Source: Flaviflexus huanghaiensis (GTDB lineage: Bacteria > Actinomycetota > Actinomycetes > Actinomycetales > Actinomycetaceae). Taken from it: a DNA stretch of 64,000 nucleotides. Below the pieces are notes generated by a model that did not search any database, was not told the DNA's origin, and was given only the letters and a program-made list of their open reading frames with translations. Position 1 is the first letter of the stretch; the number at the start of each line of letters is the position of its first letter. Location of the stretch: contig NZ_JACFAK010000007.1 in assembly GCF_014118685.1 (NCBI RefSeq), forward strand, positions 99,659 through 163,658. The letters run 5' to 3'. The position numbers and the translations under genes were made by a program. Positions 20,752 through 29,196 of this stretch are shown here, in pieces.

Positions 20752-21779
20752 GACTTATCTCCCCAAGGAGCAATGATGACCTTGCCGGTTACCTCACGGC
20801 GCTCGAGCCTCCACAGCGCATCCGCCGCCTCGTCAAGCGACACGACCGAGTCGATGACTGGGCGGAAGCCGTGCTCATCGATAAGGGTGATAAGTGCTTC
20901 GATATCCTCGCGTCCGAAGCCGTTGGACCCCTGGACCTTGAGCTCGAAGGACCAGATGTAGCGCAAGTCTTCGATCGGGTCGAAGCCCGCGGTCGCCCCG
21001 CACACGAGGATCGTCCCACCGAGCTTCGTCGACTTCAGAGTCGGGCGCCACGTGTCCCCACCCGTGTTGTTGACGATGACATCGAAGCCGGTCTCTGTCG
21101 AGTTACGAGAAGGCTTGCCAACATTCTCACGAGTCCACCGGTCAATCGCGACCTCACGGTAGTTGACATAGTCGTCCGCACCGTACGAGAGGAGTGCCCG
21201 ACCCTTCTCATGCGAGCCAACGGCCGCCACCACGGTGGCGCCGAGCTGCTTGGCGAGGAGCACGGATGCCGTGCCGACCCCGCCCGAAGCCCCGAGAACA
21301 AGAACCTTGTCGCCCTCCGTGACCGCTTTCTTTCCGACGATCATGCGATGGGCCGTGCCATACGCGACCGGTAATGCCGCCGCCTCAGCGAACGAGACCG
21401 AGTCGGGAAGCGGGATGAGTTGGCTGGCTTCGACGAGCGCGTACTGGGCGAGACCGCCGTCCCGCACCTCGCCCATGAGGTTGAAACCTGAGTCAAGTGG
21501 GTTGACGACGACACGATCGCCGACCTCGATGCCGGTCACGCCCTCACCGACTTCGTGGACGGTGCCGGCGATGTCGAGACCGGGTACGACCGGCATGGGG
21601 ATAGTGATCCCCGGCATACCACGCACTGTGAAAATGTCGTGGTAATTGAGCGACGAGGCCTCGACCTTGACGATCACCGTGCCTGGCTCGACCTGGGGCT
21701 TCGGGTAGTTCTCTTCATACGTAAGTCTGTCGATTGTGCCGTGTTCTCGAAGGACAACGGCTCTCATGGTTGTCGGCAA
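20748..21779 (-). CDS. Medium-chain (MDR/quinone-reductase-type) oxidoreductase
   Basis: 343 residues, MDR superfamily. A GroES-like N-terminal domain (VVPGLDIAGTVHEVGEG) is followed by a Rossmann domain with VLVLGASGGVGTASVLLAKQLGA. The catalytic and structural zinc cysteines of true alcohol dehydrogenases are absent, so it is more like quinone or enoyl reductases using NADPH. It is the first gene of the seven-gene operon reaching down to 15470. A possible role is reduction of an alpha,beta-unsaturated acid or CoA ester; this is inference from neighbours. Confidence 0.88.
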   Translation of the reverse strand: MPTTMRAVVLREHGTIDRLTYEENYPKPQVEPGTVIVKVEASSLNYHDIFTVRGMPGITIPMPVVPGLDIAGTVHEVGEGVTGIEVGDRVVVNPLDSGFNLMGEVRDGGLAQYALVEASQLIPLPDSVSFAEAAALPVAYGTAHRMIVGKKAVTEGDKVLVLGASGGVGTASVLLAKQLGATVVAAVGSHEKGRALLSYGADDYVNYREVAIDRWTRENVGKPSRNSTETGFDVIVNNTGGDTWRPTLKSTKLGGTILVCGATAGFDPIEDLRYIWSFELKVQGSNGFGREDIEALITLIDEHGFRPVIDSVVSLDEAADALWRLERREVTGKVIIAPWGDKS

Positions 21780-21901
21780 TGGGTCTCCTCAAGGGTGCGA
21801 AAGGTCGCGCAAGGGATTGATCGGATGCGGTGGGGCCGTGAGTTAGCGCTGCCCAGCAATGTCGTGGACACAGGTGTGCCGCAATGCGGCGGTTCTGAAA
21901 C

Positions 21902-22567
21902 TCAGATAGTCCAGGTGCCTGCAGGTCCACTCACGGCCAGTTCAAGGCACGGCGTACAGCCCTGACACTCGCCGTTTGGACAGAGGCGACAACACGCCTG
22001 GGTGCCAAGGGCAGCCAGGGGCATTCGGATCGAATCCGGGTTGTCCGTGCAAATGACGAACGACTCAAGGCGCGCCTGCGCCTCTGTCGACAGCGCAGGA
22101 GAGATCGAATCCTGCCAGTCAATGACAAATGGAATGGCGCCGTTCATGCCCCCATGAAGCGGGGACGTGAAGCGCCAGGAAATGAGCTCGCCATTGGGCC
22201 TGCGGCGAGAGGCAGGGGTGAGGTCGCCGACATCGACGCCAGCCGCACGGCCAGCAGCGACCGTAGCATCCGCATCCTCTGGATGGATCACCCACGTCGA
22301 CACGACGGTCTCCGTCAGATCATCAACGTTGAATGGTCGAGGATTTTTTGGCTCTGGAAGGTCGTGGTCGATACCGAGGAGTTCGAGGTAATAATCCTCC
22401 CCAAGACTCACAAGGTAGTTTCTCGTGCCGAGCTTCTCGTGAGAGCCGCCCTTCTCGGGCCGCACGCCAGTCGCCGACTCGAATTCGGCCACGAGGGCGT
22501 CAAGGTCAGGATTTGCCACAACAATGTGGTCGAGGAGCGGTGGAACTACAGCACTGCTGTCAGCCAT
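21902..22567 (-). CDS. VOC/glyoxalase-like protein with Cys-rich C-terminus
   Basis: 221 residues. The N-terminal half resembles the glyoxalase-like VOC fold (LLDHIVVANPDLDALVAEFESATGVRPEKGG, then GEDYYLELLGID). The last 35 residues carry six cysteines in CCRLCPNGECQGCTPC, not usual for the family; they could bind a metal. A longer frame opens at 22609, but ATG 22567 follows a very strong GGAGGAGGGGAG site. Substrate unknown. It stands alone between the operon and tRNA-Ser. Confidence 0.75.
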   Translation of the reverse strand: MADSSAVVPPLLDHIVVANPDLDALVAEFESATGVRPEKGGSHEKLGTRNYLVSLGEDYYLELLGIDHDLPEPKNPRPFNVDDLTETVVSTWVIHPEDADATVAAGRAAGVDVGDLTPASRRRPNGELISWRFTSPLHGGMNGAIPFVIDWQDSISPALSTEAQARLESFVICTDNPDSIRMPLAALGTQACCRLCPNGECQGCTPCLELAVSGPAGTWTI

Positions 22568-22854
22568 CTCCCCTCCTCCCTCGACGTCAATCGTCGCGTG
22601 CGTTGTCATTCTGGCAGGCGACTGTCTAGTTTGTACAGATATTCATTGTTGGAGCAGGTCACACCTTGGACTTTGGCGCACTGAATTGCAGTTGAATGCT
22701 GGGTCACGCTCGACCATGAGACGGTCGTACAGGAGACATTTCGCGCGCGTGAACTCTCGTGTGCAACATCATGGCCTTCCACACCGTCGAGATTTCTCTG
22801 GCAGAACCGAATCCGTTACGATGAGTGGGCATGTTGCGGGATCGTCGCATGCAA

Positions 22855-22942
22855 GGAGGATTCGCCTAGTGGCCTATGGCGCTCGCTTGGAAAGCGGGTT
22901 GGGTGCAAGCCCTCGGGGGTTCGAATCCCCCATCCTCCGCCA
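22855..22942 (+). tRNA. tRNA-Ser (anticodon GGA)
   Basis: A class II tRNA. Acceptor GGAGGAT/ATCCTCC, anticodon loop TTGGAAA (GGA, reads UCC), a long variable arm GGGTGCAAGCCC, T-loop TTCGAAT, discriminator G, and an encoded CCA at 22940-22942. Confidence 0.95.
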
Positions 22943-22943
22943 A

Positions 22944-22980
22944 GAGAACCAGTCACGCACGTGTGGCTGGTTCTTTCGTT
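22944..22980 (+). terminator. Rho-independent terminator of tRNA-Ser
   Basis: AGAACCAG pairs with CTGGTTCT, extended inward by CAC/GTG, and is followed by TTTCGTT. It starts two bases after the tRNA. Confidence 0.85.
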
Positions 22981-23147
22981 TAGGGCACGTGAGCGGCGCC
23001 GCCGTGCGTGGGCACCGTGGGGTGCCAGATGATGGCTCGAGCGTGTCGAGACATCACGCCCTGGCCCTGTGTGCCCTCCGGGCCCCACAGGCTCGGGAGC
23101 TCAAGCATTGGTCAGCGAGCATCCTCTCAGCGATGCGCTGCTGTTGC

Positions 23148-24881
23148 CTACTGCTCGAAGGGCGGGATGGGCGCGTAGGTTTCGATCTCGGCCCGAATTC
23201 TGGATAGCGCTTCCTCGTCAAGACCTGAGTCGGCGGTGATCTGCTGCCATCCGGTGAGCGCGACGTTACCGTAGTTGTGACCGTAGAATGCGGGCACGGA
23301 CTCGGCTCCTAGCATGTCGATGAACACCTGCAACCCCGTCACGACCGGCATCCATCTCATCGACGCGCTAATGTCATCGCTACGCTGATCCGGCTCCAGC
23401 CATTCGGGTGAGCTCCACAGCACTTTTGGTGACAGCCAGACAACGGGGTCCGACGGATGCTGGAGGTAGAGAACCCGCGGCGCTATCCACGGCCCTGTCA
23501 GCTTCTCCTCATCGCCCGTCTTTGAAATCCAGCGAACTTCGCGGCCGCCGCCCAGGACCGGTTGCCACGCTGGGCTCCCCTCGTCCCGCTGGGACTGCAG
23601 GGTGCTCCACAGCTCCGCACTTGGCGGGCTGCCGGCAAACATTGCGCCGTCGGTTCTCGAGCGCAGATCTGCCACATCGTCGAACGCCGCCTGGCCGCCG
23701 TGCGCACCAAGGCTGAGTCCATAGACAACAAGCTGGGGTCGATCATCCTCAGGTAGCTCTGACCATCGGGCATGAACCGCATCTGTCAGAGCAGTTGCTG
23801 ACGCAACGGGGGCGTCCTCATCAAAGATGAAGGAAACCCAGCTTGGAGTGTAGGCATACTGCATCGAGGCAATGGCGGTATCGCCTCCGTGTAGGTATTC
23901 GATTGAGTCGATTGTCTGCGGCTCAAGCCAACCAGATCCGGTCGGTGTGGCGACGACGAGGACACTGCGATCGAAGGCGCCGGTCCGCTCAAGTTCATCT
24001 ACGACCAATTCGGCGCGCTCTTGCACGGTTTCTGCCGATTCCAGTCCCGCATAGACGCGGATCGGTGTCATCGCCTCGCTCCCGGTGATGGTCTCGATAT
24101 CCTCTCTGGTCGGGCCACCCCCGACGAAAGCGGCGCCATGCCGGCCCAGATCCTCCCACTCCATTGCGGACTCCGGTCCAGCGGAGCGATGCTCCGAACC
24201 CGGCTCAGTCGTCGTCTCATACGTCTGGTTGCGTGAGTAGAAGTACCGGTCGATTCCGACCATGACGACCGCGACAAAGATAGCTACGGCGGCGATGACG
24301 ATGCCGGCCGTGATTGAGCTCGCGACGATCCAACTCCGCCTGCGCCTAAACCGGCCATACATGGCTCGCACGCCTTTGCCAATGAGAAGGAGGATGACCG
24401 TGAGCGGCAGGAAGGCGGTCAAGAAGCCGATGATGTTAACTTCATCGACCGGCGGCATGCTGACGAGCGCCCTGACGTCGTTTTGCCAGGTGATTGTCGC
24501 TGTTGACAGAGCCACGATCGCTGCGATCCAGGCGAGGCCGTAGACATACCACCACACTCGCCGGAAGGGCGGGACCGCACCGTCCTTCCACAACAGCCTG
24601 CGGATTGCCGACCAAGCGGCGACACCAATGAGGTATCCGGCAGCAAAAGCGAGTGCACCGAGGATGCCCTGAAGGACAGCGGGGCGCGGAAGGAGTGTCG
24701 GGGTGACGGAAAGGACTGCGAAGATAAAGCCAACGAGGGAGCCGACGAGGTCCGGCATCCACCACGGTTGCGTATTCATAGTCGAGCGGTCGAGGCCATT
24801 GCCGTGGTACGCCGGGGCAGTCTTTTGATCAGTCATCGCGTCATCCTGAATCAGCAGGCTCATTCCGACGCGGCGGGACAC
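23148..24881 (-). CDS. Membrane alpha/beta-hydrolase family protein
   Basis: 577 residues. After a short N-terminal part come four to five membrane helices (about 45-220, for example LVGSLVGFIFAVLSVTPTLL and SSITAGIVIAAVAIFVAVVMV), then a large extracytoplasmic alpha/beta-hydrolase domain with the nucleophile elbow GLSLGAHGG (about 395). This is the Abhydrolase_9 architecture common in actinobacteria. Substrate unknown; an envelope lipid is plausible because of location. Several nearby ATGs (24881, 24836, 24779) leave the exact start open. Confidence 0.82.
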   Translation of the reverse strand: MSRRVGMSLLIQDDAMTDQKTAPAYHGNGLDRSTMNTQPWWMPDLVGSLVGFIFAVLSVTPTLLPRPAVLQGILGALAFAAGYLIGVAAWSAIRRLLWKDGAVPPFRRVWWYVYGLAWIAAIVALSTATITWQNDVRALVSMPPVDEVNIIGFLTAFLPLTVILLLIGKGVRAMYGRFRRRRSWIVASSITAGIVIAAVAIFVAVVMVGIDRYFYSRNQTYETTTEPGSEHRSAGPESAMEWEDLGRHGAAFVGGGPTREDIETITGSEAMTPIRVYAGLESAETVQERAELVVDELERTGAFDRSVLVVATPTGSGWLEPQTIDSIEYLHGGDTAIASMQYAYTPSWVSFIFDEDAPVASATALTDAVHARWSELPEDDRPQLVVYGLSLGAHGGQAAFDDVADLRSRTDGAMFAGSPPSAELWSTLQSQRDEGSPAWQPVLGGGREVRWISKTGDEEKLTGPWIAPRVLYLQHPSDPVVWLSPKVLWSSPEWLEPDQRSDDISASMRWMPVVTGLQVFIDMLGAESVPAFYGHNYGNVALTGWQQITADSGLDEEALSRIRAEIETYAPIPPFEQ

Positions 24882-25138
24882 TCTGTCGGCGGGAGACCAG
24901 TCTTGTTATCGATCAGTCCACAGCCGCGGCCGTGACTACGGATCACGACGTTGGCTGAGCACCATCGTAGTGCAGTGATCAATCAAAGAGAACGTAGCGA
25001 GTCGTGATCTTTCTGTCGGGCGGTACGAGGTTCCACCGAGGTTGACGTATCCCCCTTCATGACACCTCGTGGGAAAGTCCTGATCCACCCGCAACCAGGA
25101 ACGTCAGTTTTTCTATACCCTCTTTTATGCGTGCTGGT

Positions 25139-25957
25139 TTACGCGCTCTTTGACGGCTTCTTCCCTTTTCCGCGCTTCTTGTCGAGCGAGGCTTTCAGAG
25201 CCTCCATGAGGTCGATAACATCCGCCTCGTCATCTTCATCGCCCACGGGCTCGCCAAAGGTTGCCGCCGTGTCGAGGGTGTCGCCCTCCGCGAGCTTCGC
25301 ATCGATGAGCTTGCGTAGCTCGATCTGGTATTCGTCTTCAAACTCTTCGGGCGTGAAGTCGGAGGCGAACTGATCGACAAGCGCGGCTGACAGCTTGAGC
25401 TCCTGGTCGCTGATTTTCGCCCTTGATTTGGCGTTCGGAAAGTCCATCTCTCGGACCTCATCCGCCCACAGCAATCCGTGGAGGACGAGTACTTTTCCGC
25501 GCACCCGCAGAGCGCCGAGCCGCGTTTTCTGCCGTAGCGCGAACTGGACGATGGCGATGAGGTCGGTGTCGTCGAGCGTCTGGCGAAGTAACAGGTACGA
25601 TTTCGGAGATTTCCCCTCGGGCTCGAGGTAGTAACTGCGTTCGAACATGATCGGGTCGACCTGGTCCCGCGGGACAAATTGGACGACCTCGATCTCGCGG
25701 TTTTCCGCAGAAGGTAGCGACTTGAGATCCTCCTCGGTGATGACGACAGTCTCATCACCCTCCTGGTAGGCCTTGTCGATGTCCTTGTACTCAACTTTCC
25801 TGCCGCACACTTCGCACTTGCGTTCGTATCGAATGCGGCCGCCATCCACGTCGTGCACCTGATGGAAGCGGATGTCGTGATCTTCCACCGCGCTATAGGC
25901 CTTGACCGGAACGTTGACCAGTCCGAAGGTGATTGCACCCGTCCACACTGCTCGCAT
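25139..25957 (-). CDS. ku: Ku protein for non-homologous end joining
   Basis: 272 residues, the bacterial homodimeric Ku that binds double-strand ends and recruits LigD. It begins with the canonical MRAVWTGAITFGLVNVPVKAYSA block, has the conserved region around KCEVCGRKVEYKDIDK and FVPRDQVDPIMFERSYYLEP, and ends in a Lys-rich tail (KKRGKGKKPSKSA) typical of Ku proteins that bind DNA with the tail. It is divergent from the ligD genes across about 93 bases. Confidence 0.97.
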   Translation of the reverse strand: MRAVWTGAITFGLVNVPVKAYSAVEDHDIRFHQVHDVDGGRIRYERKCEVCGRKVEYKDIDKAYQEGDETVVITEEDLKSLPSAENREIEVVQFVPRDQVDPIMFERSYYLEPEGKSPKSYLLLRQTLDDTDLIAIVQFALRQKTRLGALRVRGKVLVLHGLLWADEVREMDFPNAKSRAKISDQELKLSAALVDQFASDFTPEEFEDEYQIELRKLIDAKLAEGDTLDTAATFGEPVGDEDDEADVIDLMEALKASLDKKRGKGKKPSKSA

Positions 25958-26050
25958 GTCGCCAGCCTAAGCCGCAGGCCTGCACTGTGAAAGGTTGAGA
26001 GACTGAGGCATGGAGTTTACTCTCAGATAACACTGGAGGAAGGATCAGCC

Positions 26051-27439
26051 GTGGCTCGTCGGAACACTTTCAAGGCTGGCGAGCGATCCCTGTCCGTCAC
26101 GAACCTCGACAAGGTTCTCTACCCCGAAAGTGGCACGACGAAGGCCGACGTCATCCACTACTACCTCTCCGTCGCTGACGTCATACTTCCGCTCCTTCGC
26201 GGCCGACCTGTCACCCGCAAACGCTGGGTTGATGGGGTGGGAACAGCGGACAAACCGGGTGACGTGTTCTTCCGAAAGGACCTCGAAGATTCGGCGCCCT
26301 CGTGGATCCCGGTCGGCAAGATCACCCACTCGAGCGGCGTCAACCGCTATCCTCTCGCGGAAGAGCCTGCTGTGCTCGCCTGGTTTGCGCAGGTCGCGGC
26401 TCTTGAATTGCATGTGCCGCAGTGGCGGTTCGGGCGCAATGGGCAGCCTCGCAATCCCGATCGGCTCGTCCTCGACCTCGATCCGGGCCCTCACGTCGGA
26501 CTCGTCGAATGTGCACAGGTCGCACGCTGGTGCCGCGACATTCTCGACGACATGGGCATGGACACCTACCCCGTGACGTCCGGCTCAAAGGGTATCCACC
26601 TCTATGCCCCGCTTGACGGCAAACATAACTCCGATGCAATCTCGGCCGTCGCAAAGGAACTCGCCCGTGCCCTTGAGTCCGATCACGGCGACCTTGTCGT
26701 GTCAGACATGAAAAAGGCAAAGCGCACCGGCAAAGTATTCGTCGATTGGAGCCAGAACAGCGCGTCGAAGACGACGATCAGTCCATATTCGCTCCGAGGT
26801 CGCCTCCATCCCACAGTCGCCGCGCCCCGCACGTGGGAGGAGCTGGACGATCCGGACCTTGCTCACCTGTCGATGGACGACGTGCTCGAGCGGGTCGCCC
26901 GCAGGTTCAACCCCATCGCACCCTTATCCGACAGCGAGGATGACGAGCCTGCTGTGGACCGGCTGACCACCTACCGGTCGATGCGGGACCCGAAGAAAAC
27001 GGCGGAGCCGGTGCCCGCAGACGCTCCCACATCTCGCGACTTCGGCGAAGGCGAACTACCGTCCTTCGTCATACAAGAACATGACGCCCGGAGGCTTCAC
27101 TGGGACTTCCGGCTCGAGCACTCCGGAGTTCTCGTCTCGTGGGCAGTGCCGAAAAGTCCTCCCCTCGAGAAGGACACGAACCGGCTGGCGGTCATGACCG
27201 AGGATCACCCCCTCGAATACGGCACGTTCGAGGGCACAATCGCGAAAGGCGAGTACGGTGCGGGAGAGGTGCGGATCTGGGACTCCGGTGTCTACGAGAT
27301 CGAGAAGTGGCGCGAAGGGCAAGAAATTATCGCCATCCTTCACGGCAGACCCGACGGCGGGCTCGGAGGGGTCCCTCGCCGCTACGCTCTCATCAATGCA
27401 CCCGGAATGGGTGATAAAAAAACTGGCTCATCCGATTGA
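26051..27439 (+). CDS. LigD polymerase plus 3'-phosphoesterase protein
   Basis: 462 residues. The N-terminal primase-polymerase domain (1-290) has the catalytic acidic motif LVLDLDPGP and the SGSKGIHLYAPL loop. The C-terminal phosphoesterase domain (about 330-455) begins VIQEHDARRLHWDFRLE and has EHPLEYGTFEG-like residues. In mycobacteria these are fused to a ligase domain in one LigD; here the ligase is a separate gene overlapping by four bases (TTGA). It fills and trims ends during Ku-dependent repair. Confidence 0.93.
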   Translation: MARRNTFKAGERSLSVTNLDKVLYPESGTTKADVIHYYLSVADVILPLLRGRPVTRKRWVDGVGTADKPGDVFFRKDLEDSAPSWIPVGKITHSSGVNRYPLAEEPAVLAWFAQVAALELHVPQWRFGRNGQPRNPDRLVLDLDPGPHVGLVECAQVARWCRDILDDMGMDTYPVTSGSKGIHLYAPLDGKHNSDAISAVAKELARALESDHGDLVVSDMKKAKRTGKVFVDWSQNSASKTTISPYSLRGRLHPTVAAPRTWEELDDPDLAHLSMDDVLERVARRFNPIAPLSDSEDDEPAVDRLTTYRSMRDPKKTAEPVPADAPTSRDFGEGELPSFVIQEHDARRLHWDFRLEHSGVLVSWAVPKSPPLEKDTNRLAVMTEDHPLEYGTFEGTIAKGEYGAGEVRIWDSGVYEIEKWREGQEIIAILHGRPDGGLGGVPRRYALINAPGMGDKKTGSSD

Positions 27440-28557
27440 CCAACGAACAGCCAGAACCCGGACAGACACCGCCGTCACCCAAACATCGGGCGAAGGATAC
27501 GGCGAGCCCTCATAGTGCGTCGTCCTCCCGAGCGAAGAAGAACGCGCGGAGTGCCAAAACTACACCCGGTTTTACCGTGAGCGACCTTCCCGCGCCTATG
27601 CTCGCCACCCGTGGGACGCCATCGCAGATCGCACGCGCGATAGCCGATGGTGAGGAGTGGGCGTTTGAGATGAAGTGGGACGGCTACCGCATGATCGCTG
27701 GTGTCGATACCAACTCCGGCGTTGTCCTCTCGAGCCGGAACGGCAAGGACCTCACCCACGTGTTTCGGGACTCGGGCGAGCTTGCAGTACTGCTGCAAGG
27801 TGAGGCGCAGGAACATGGGGGAGCAATCTTCGATGGCGAGCTTGTTGCGCTCGACGACGAGGGACGCCCCAACTTCGGGCTTTTGCAGGCTTCGCTCAAG
27901 AACGGCGACGAGGCTGAGCTTCGCTTCATGGTGTTCGACATCCTTCAGCTCGGCCCACCGGGTTCGCCAGTGCGCTCGCTTCTTCGGGCCCCATATCGCG
28001 AGCGCCGCGAGACCCTTCGCGCGTCTCTCGCAGACGGTGATGCTGTCGTCGTTCCCCCGGAGTATGTGGGGCGTCTCGAGACTGCCCAGCGGGTCAGCCG
28101 CGAGCTGGGGCTGGAGGGCGTCATCGCCAAGAGGCTCGACTCGACCTATCTGCCCGGTCAGCGAGGCTCCGCTTGGGTCAAGCTCAAGCTTCACATTCAT
28201 CAGGAGGTTGTCGTTGTCGGAGTCCGTCGTGCGGAAGACAACCCTGACCGTATCCGGTCACTTCTCCTCGCGGTGCCGAACGAGGACGGCGAGCTCATCT
28301 ACGCAGGCAGGATCGGATCCGGGTTCTCACAGACGCAACTTGCGGATATCAACGAGAAGCTGCAGAGAATCCAGCGCAAAACTCCGCCCATTCCAGACAT
28401 CCCTGCGGCCGATATGGCAGATGCGTGGTGGGTGACGCCGAAGAACGTTGCCGAAGTTTCAATCGCGGGCCGCACTCGGGGCGGTCGCGTCCGTCACGCC
28501 GTGTGGCGCGGGTGGCGCGATGACAAAGACCCGAGCGAGGTCCGCTGGGAAGTTTGA
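27436..28557 (+). CDS. ATP-dependent DNA ligase (LigD ligase part)
   Basis: 373 residues. The adenylation motif EMKWDGYR supplies the nucleotidyl Lys, preceded by LPAPMLATRG. Motif III-like GGAIFDGELVALD, motif IV EGVIAKRLDS and motif V WVKLKLH follow, then a C-terminal OB domain ending RHAVWRGWRDDKDPSEV. The start is TTG in a TTGA overlap with the polymerase/phosphoesterase gene. The first 40 residues are low-complexity and Lys/Pro-rich, a possible relic of the linker seen in fused LigD. Confidence 0.93.
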   Translation: MTNEQPEPGQTPPSPKHRAKDTASPHSASSSRAKKNARSAKTTPGFTVSDLPAPMLATRGTPSQIARAIADGEEWAFEMKWDGYRMIAGVDTNSGVVLSSRNGKDLTHVFRDSGELAVLLQGEAQEHGGAIFDGELVALDDEGRPNFGLLQASLKNGDEAELRFMVFDILQLGPPGSPVRSLLRAPYRERRETLRASLADGDAVVVPPEYVGRLETAQRVSRELGLEGVIAKRLDSTYLPGQRGSAWVKLKLHIHQEVVVVGVRRAEDNPDRIRSLLLAVPNEDGELIYAGRIGSGFSQTQLADINEKLQRIQRKTPPIPDIPAADMADAWWVTPKNVAEVSIAGRTRGGRVRHAVWRGWRDDKDPSEVRWEV

Positions 28558-28586
28558 CACGCCGGACCACCCGGCCGCAGCACGGG

Positions 28587-28988
28587 CTACTTGGAGCCGC
28601 GCAGTGCGAGCGCGACACCGATGGCGAGAAGCCAGGTATCCTTCGCTAGCGGAACGCCGTCATCGGTCGGACGGATGCCGTCCGCCTGGGTCATGCCGGG
28701 AAGCTTGAGGTAGCTTGCTGCCATGCCTGCACCGAACGTTGCGAGTGCGAGTCCGGCAACGCGAGTGGGGACGATCGGTAGCAGAAGCGCCACACCAAGG
28801 ACGGTCTCACCGTAGCTGAGGAACTTGCCGAACTCCCTCGGGCTCATGTTGCCAAGCACGGGGACGGCAACTTTTGCCATGTTCTGCAGATATTCGGCAG
28901 TCTCATCGTCCATACCGAGTTTGCCTATCCCCGAGTTGAGGATGAATGCGCCGGGAACTGCCCGAAGTACCGCGTTGCTCAGTTTCAT
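28587..28988 (-). CDS. DoxX-like small membrane protein
   Basis: 133 residues with about four membrane helices, including GETVLGVALLLPIVPTRVAGLALATFGAG, which resembles the DoxX/SURF4 type. Function is not known; DoxX proteins often accompany redox or stress systems. It starts with MKLSNAVLRAVPGAFILNSG and has AGGAGA before the ATG. It is convergent with the ligase gene. Confidence 0.7.
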   Translation of the reverse strand: MKLSNAVLRAVPGAFILNSGIGKLGMDDETAEYLQNMAKVAVPVLGNMSPREFGKFLSYGETVLGVALLLPIVPTRVAGLALATFGAGMAASYLKLPGMTQADGIRPTDDGVPLAKDTWLLAIGVALALRGSK

Positions 28989-29196
28989 GATTCGTCTCCT
29001 TTGTCGCTGTCACTATCTCTCGAGTTTAGGCATGCCTACTTGGAAAATACCGGTGAGATTGCTGAGAGCGGAGAAAAGCAACGCCACAGCGGCGAGGAAA
29101 AGATTGACCCGATGCTCCCGCTAATCGGGGCACCGTTCGGAAGCGTACGACGTCGGCAACGCCAGACCGGCCTCCTCTTGTAGCGCATCCCCAACG

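Noticed and set aside
22816..23088. Minus-strand open frame of 90 codons across tRNA-Ser
   Set aside because: It is the antisense of the tRNA (typical WGIRTPEG pattern of mis-called tRNA-Ser frames) and has no ribosome site.
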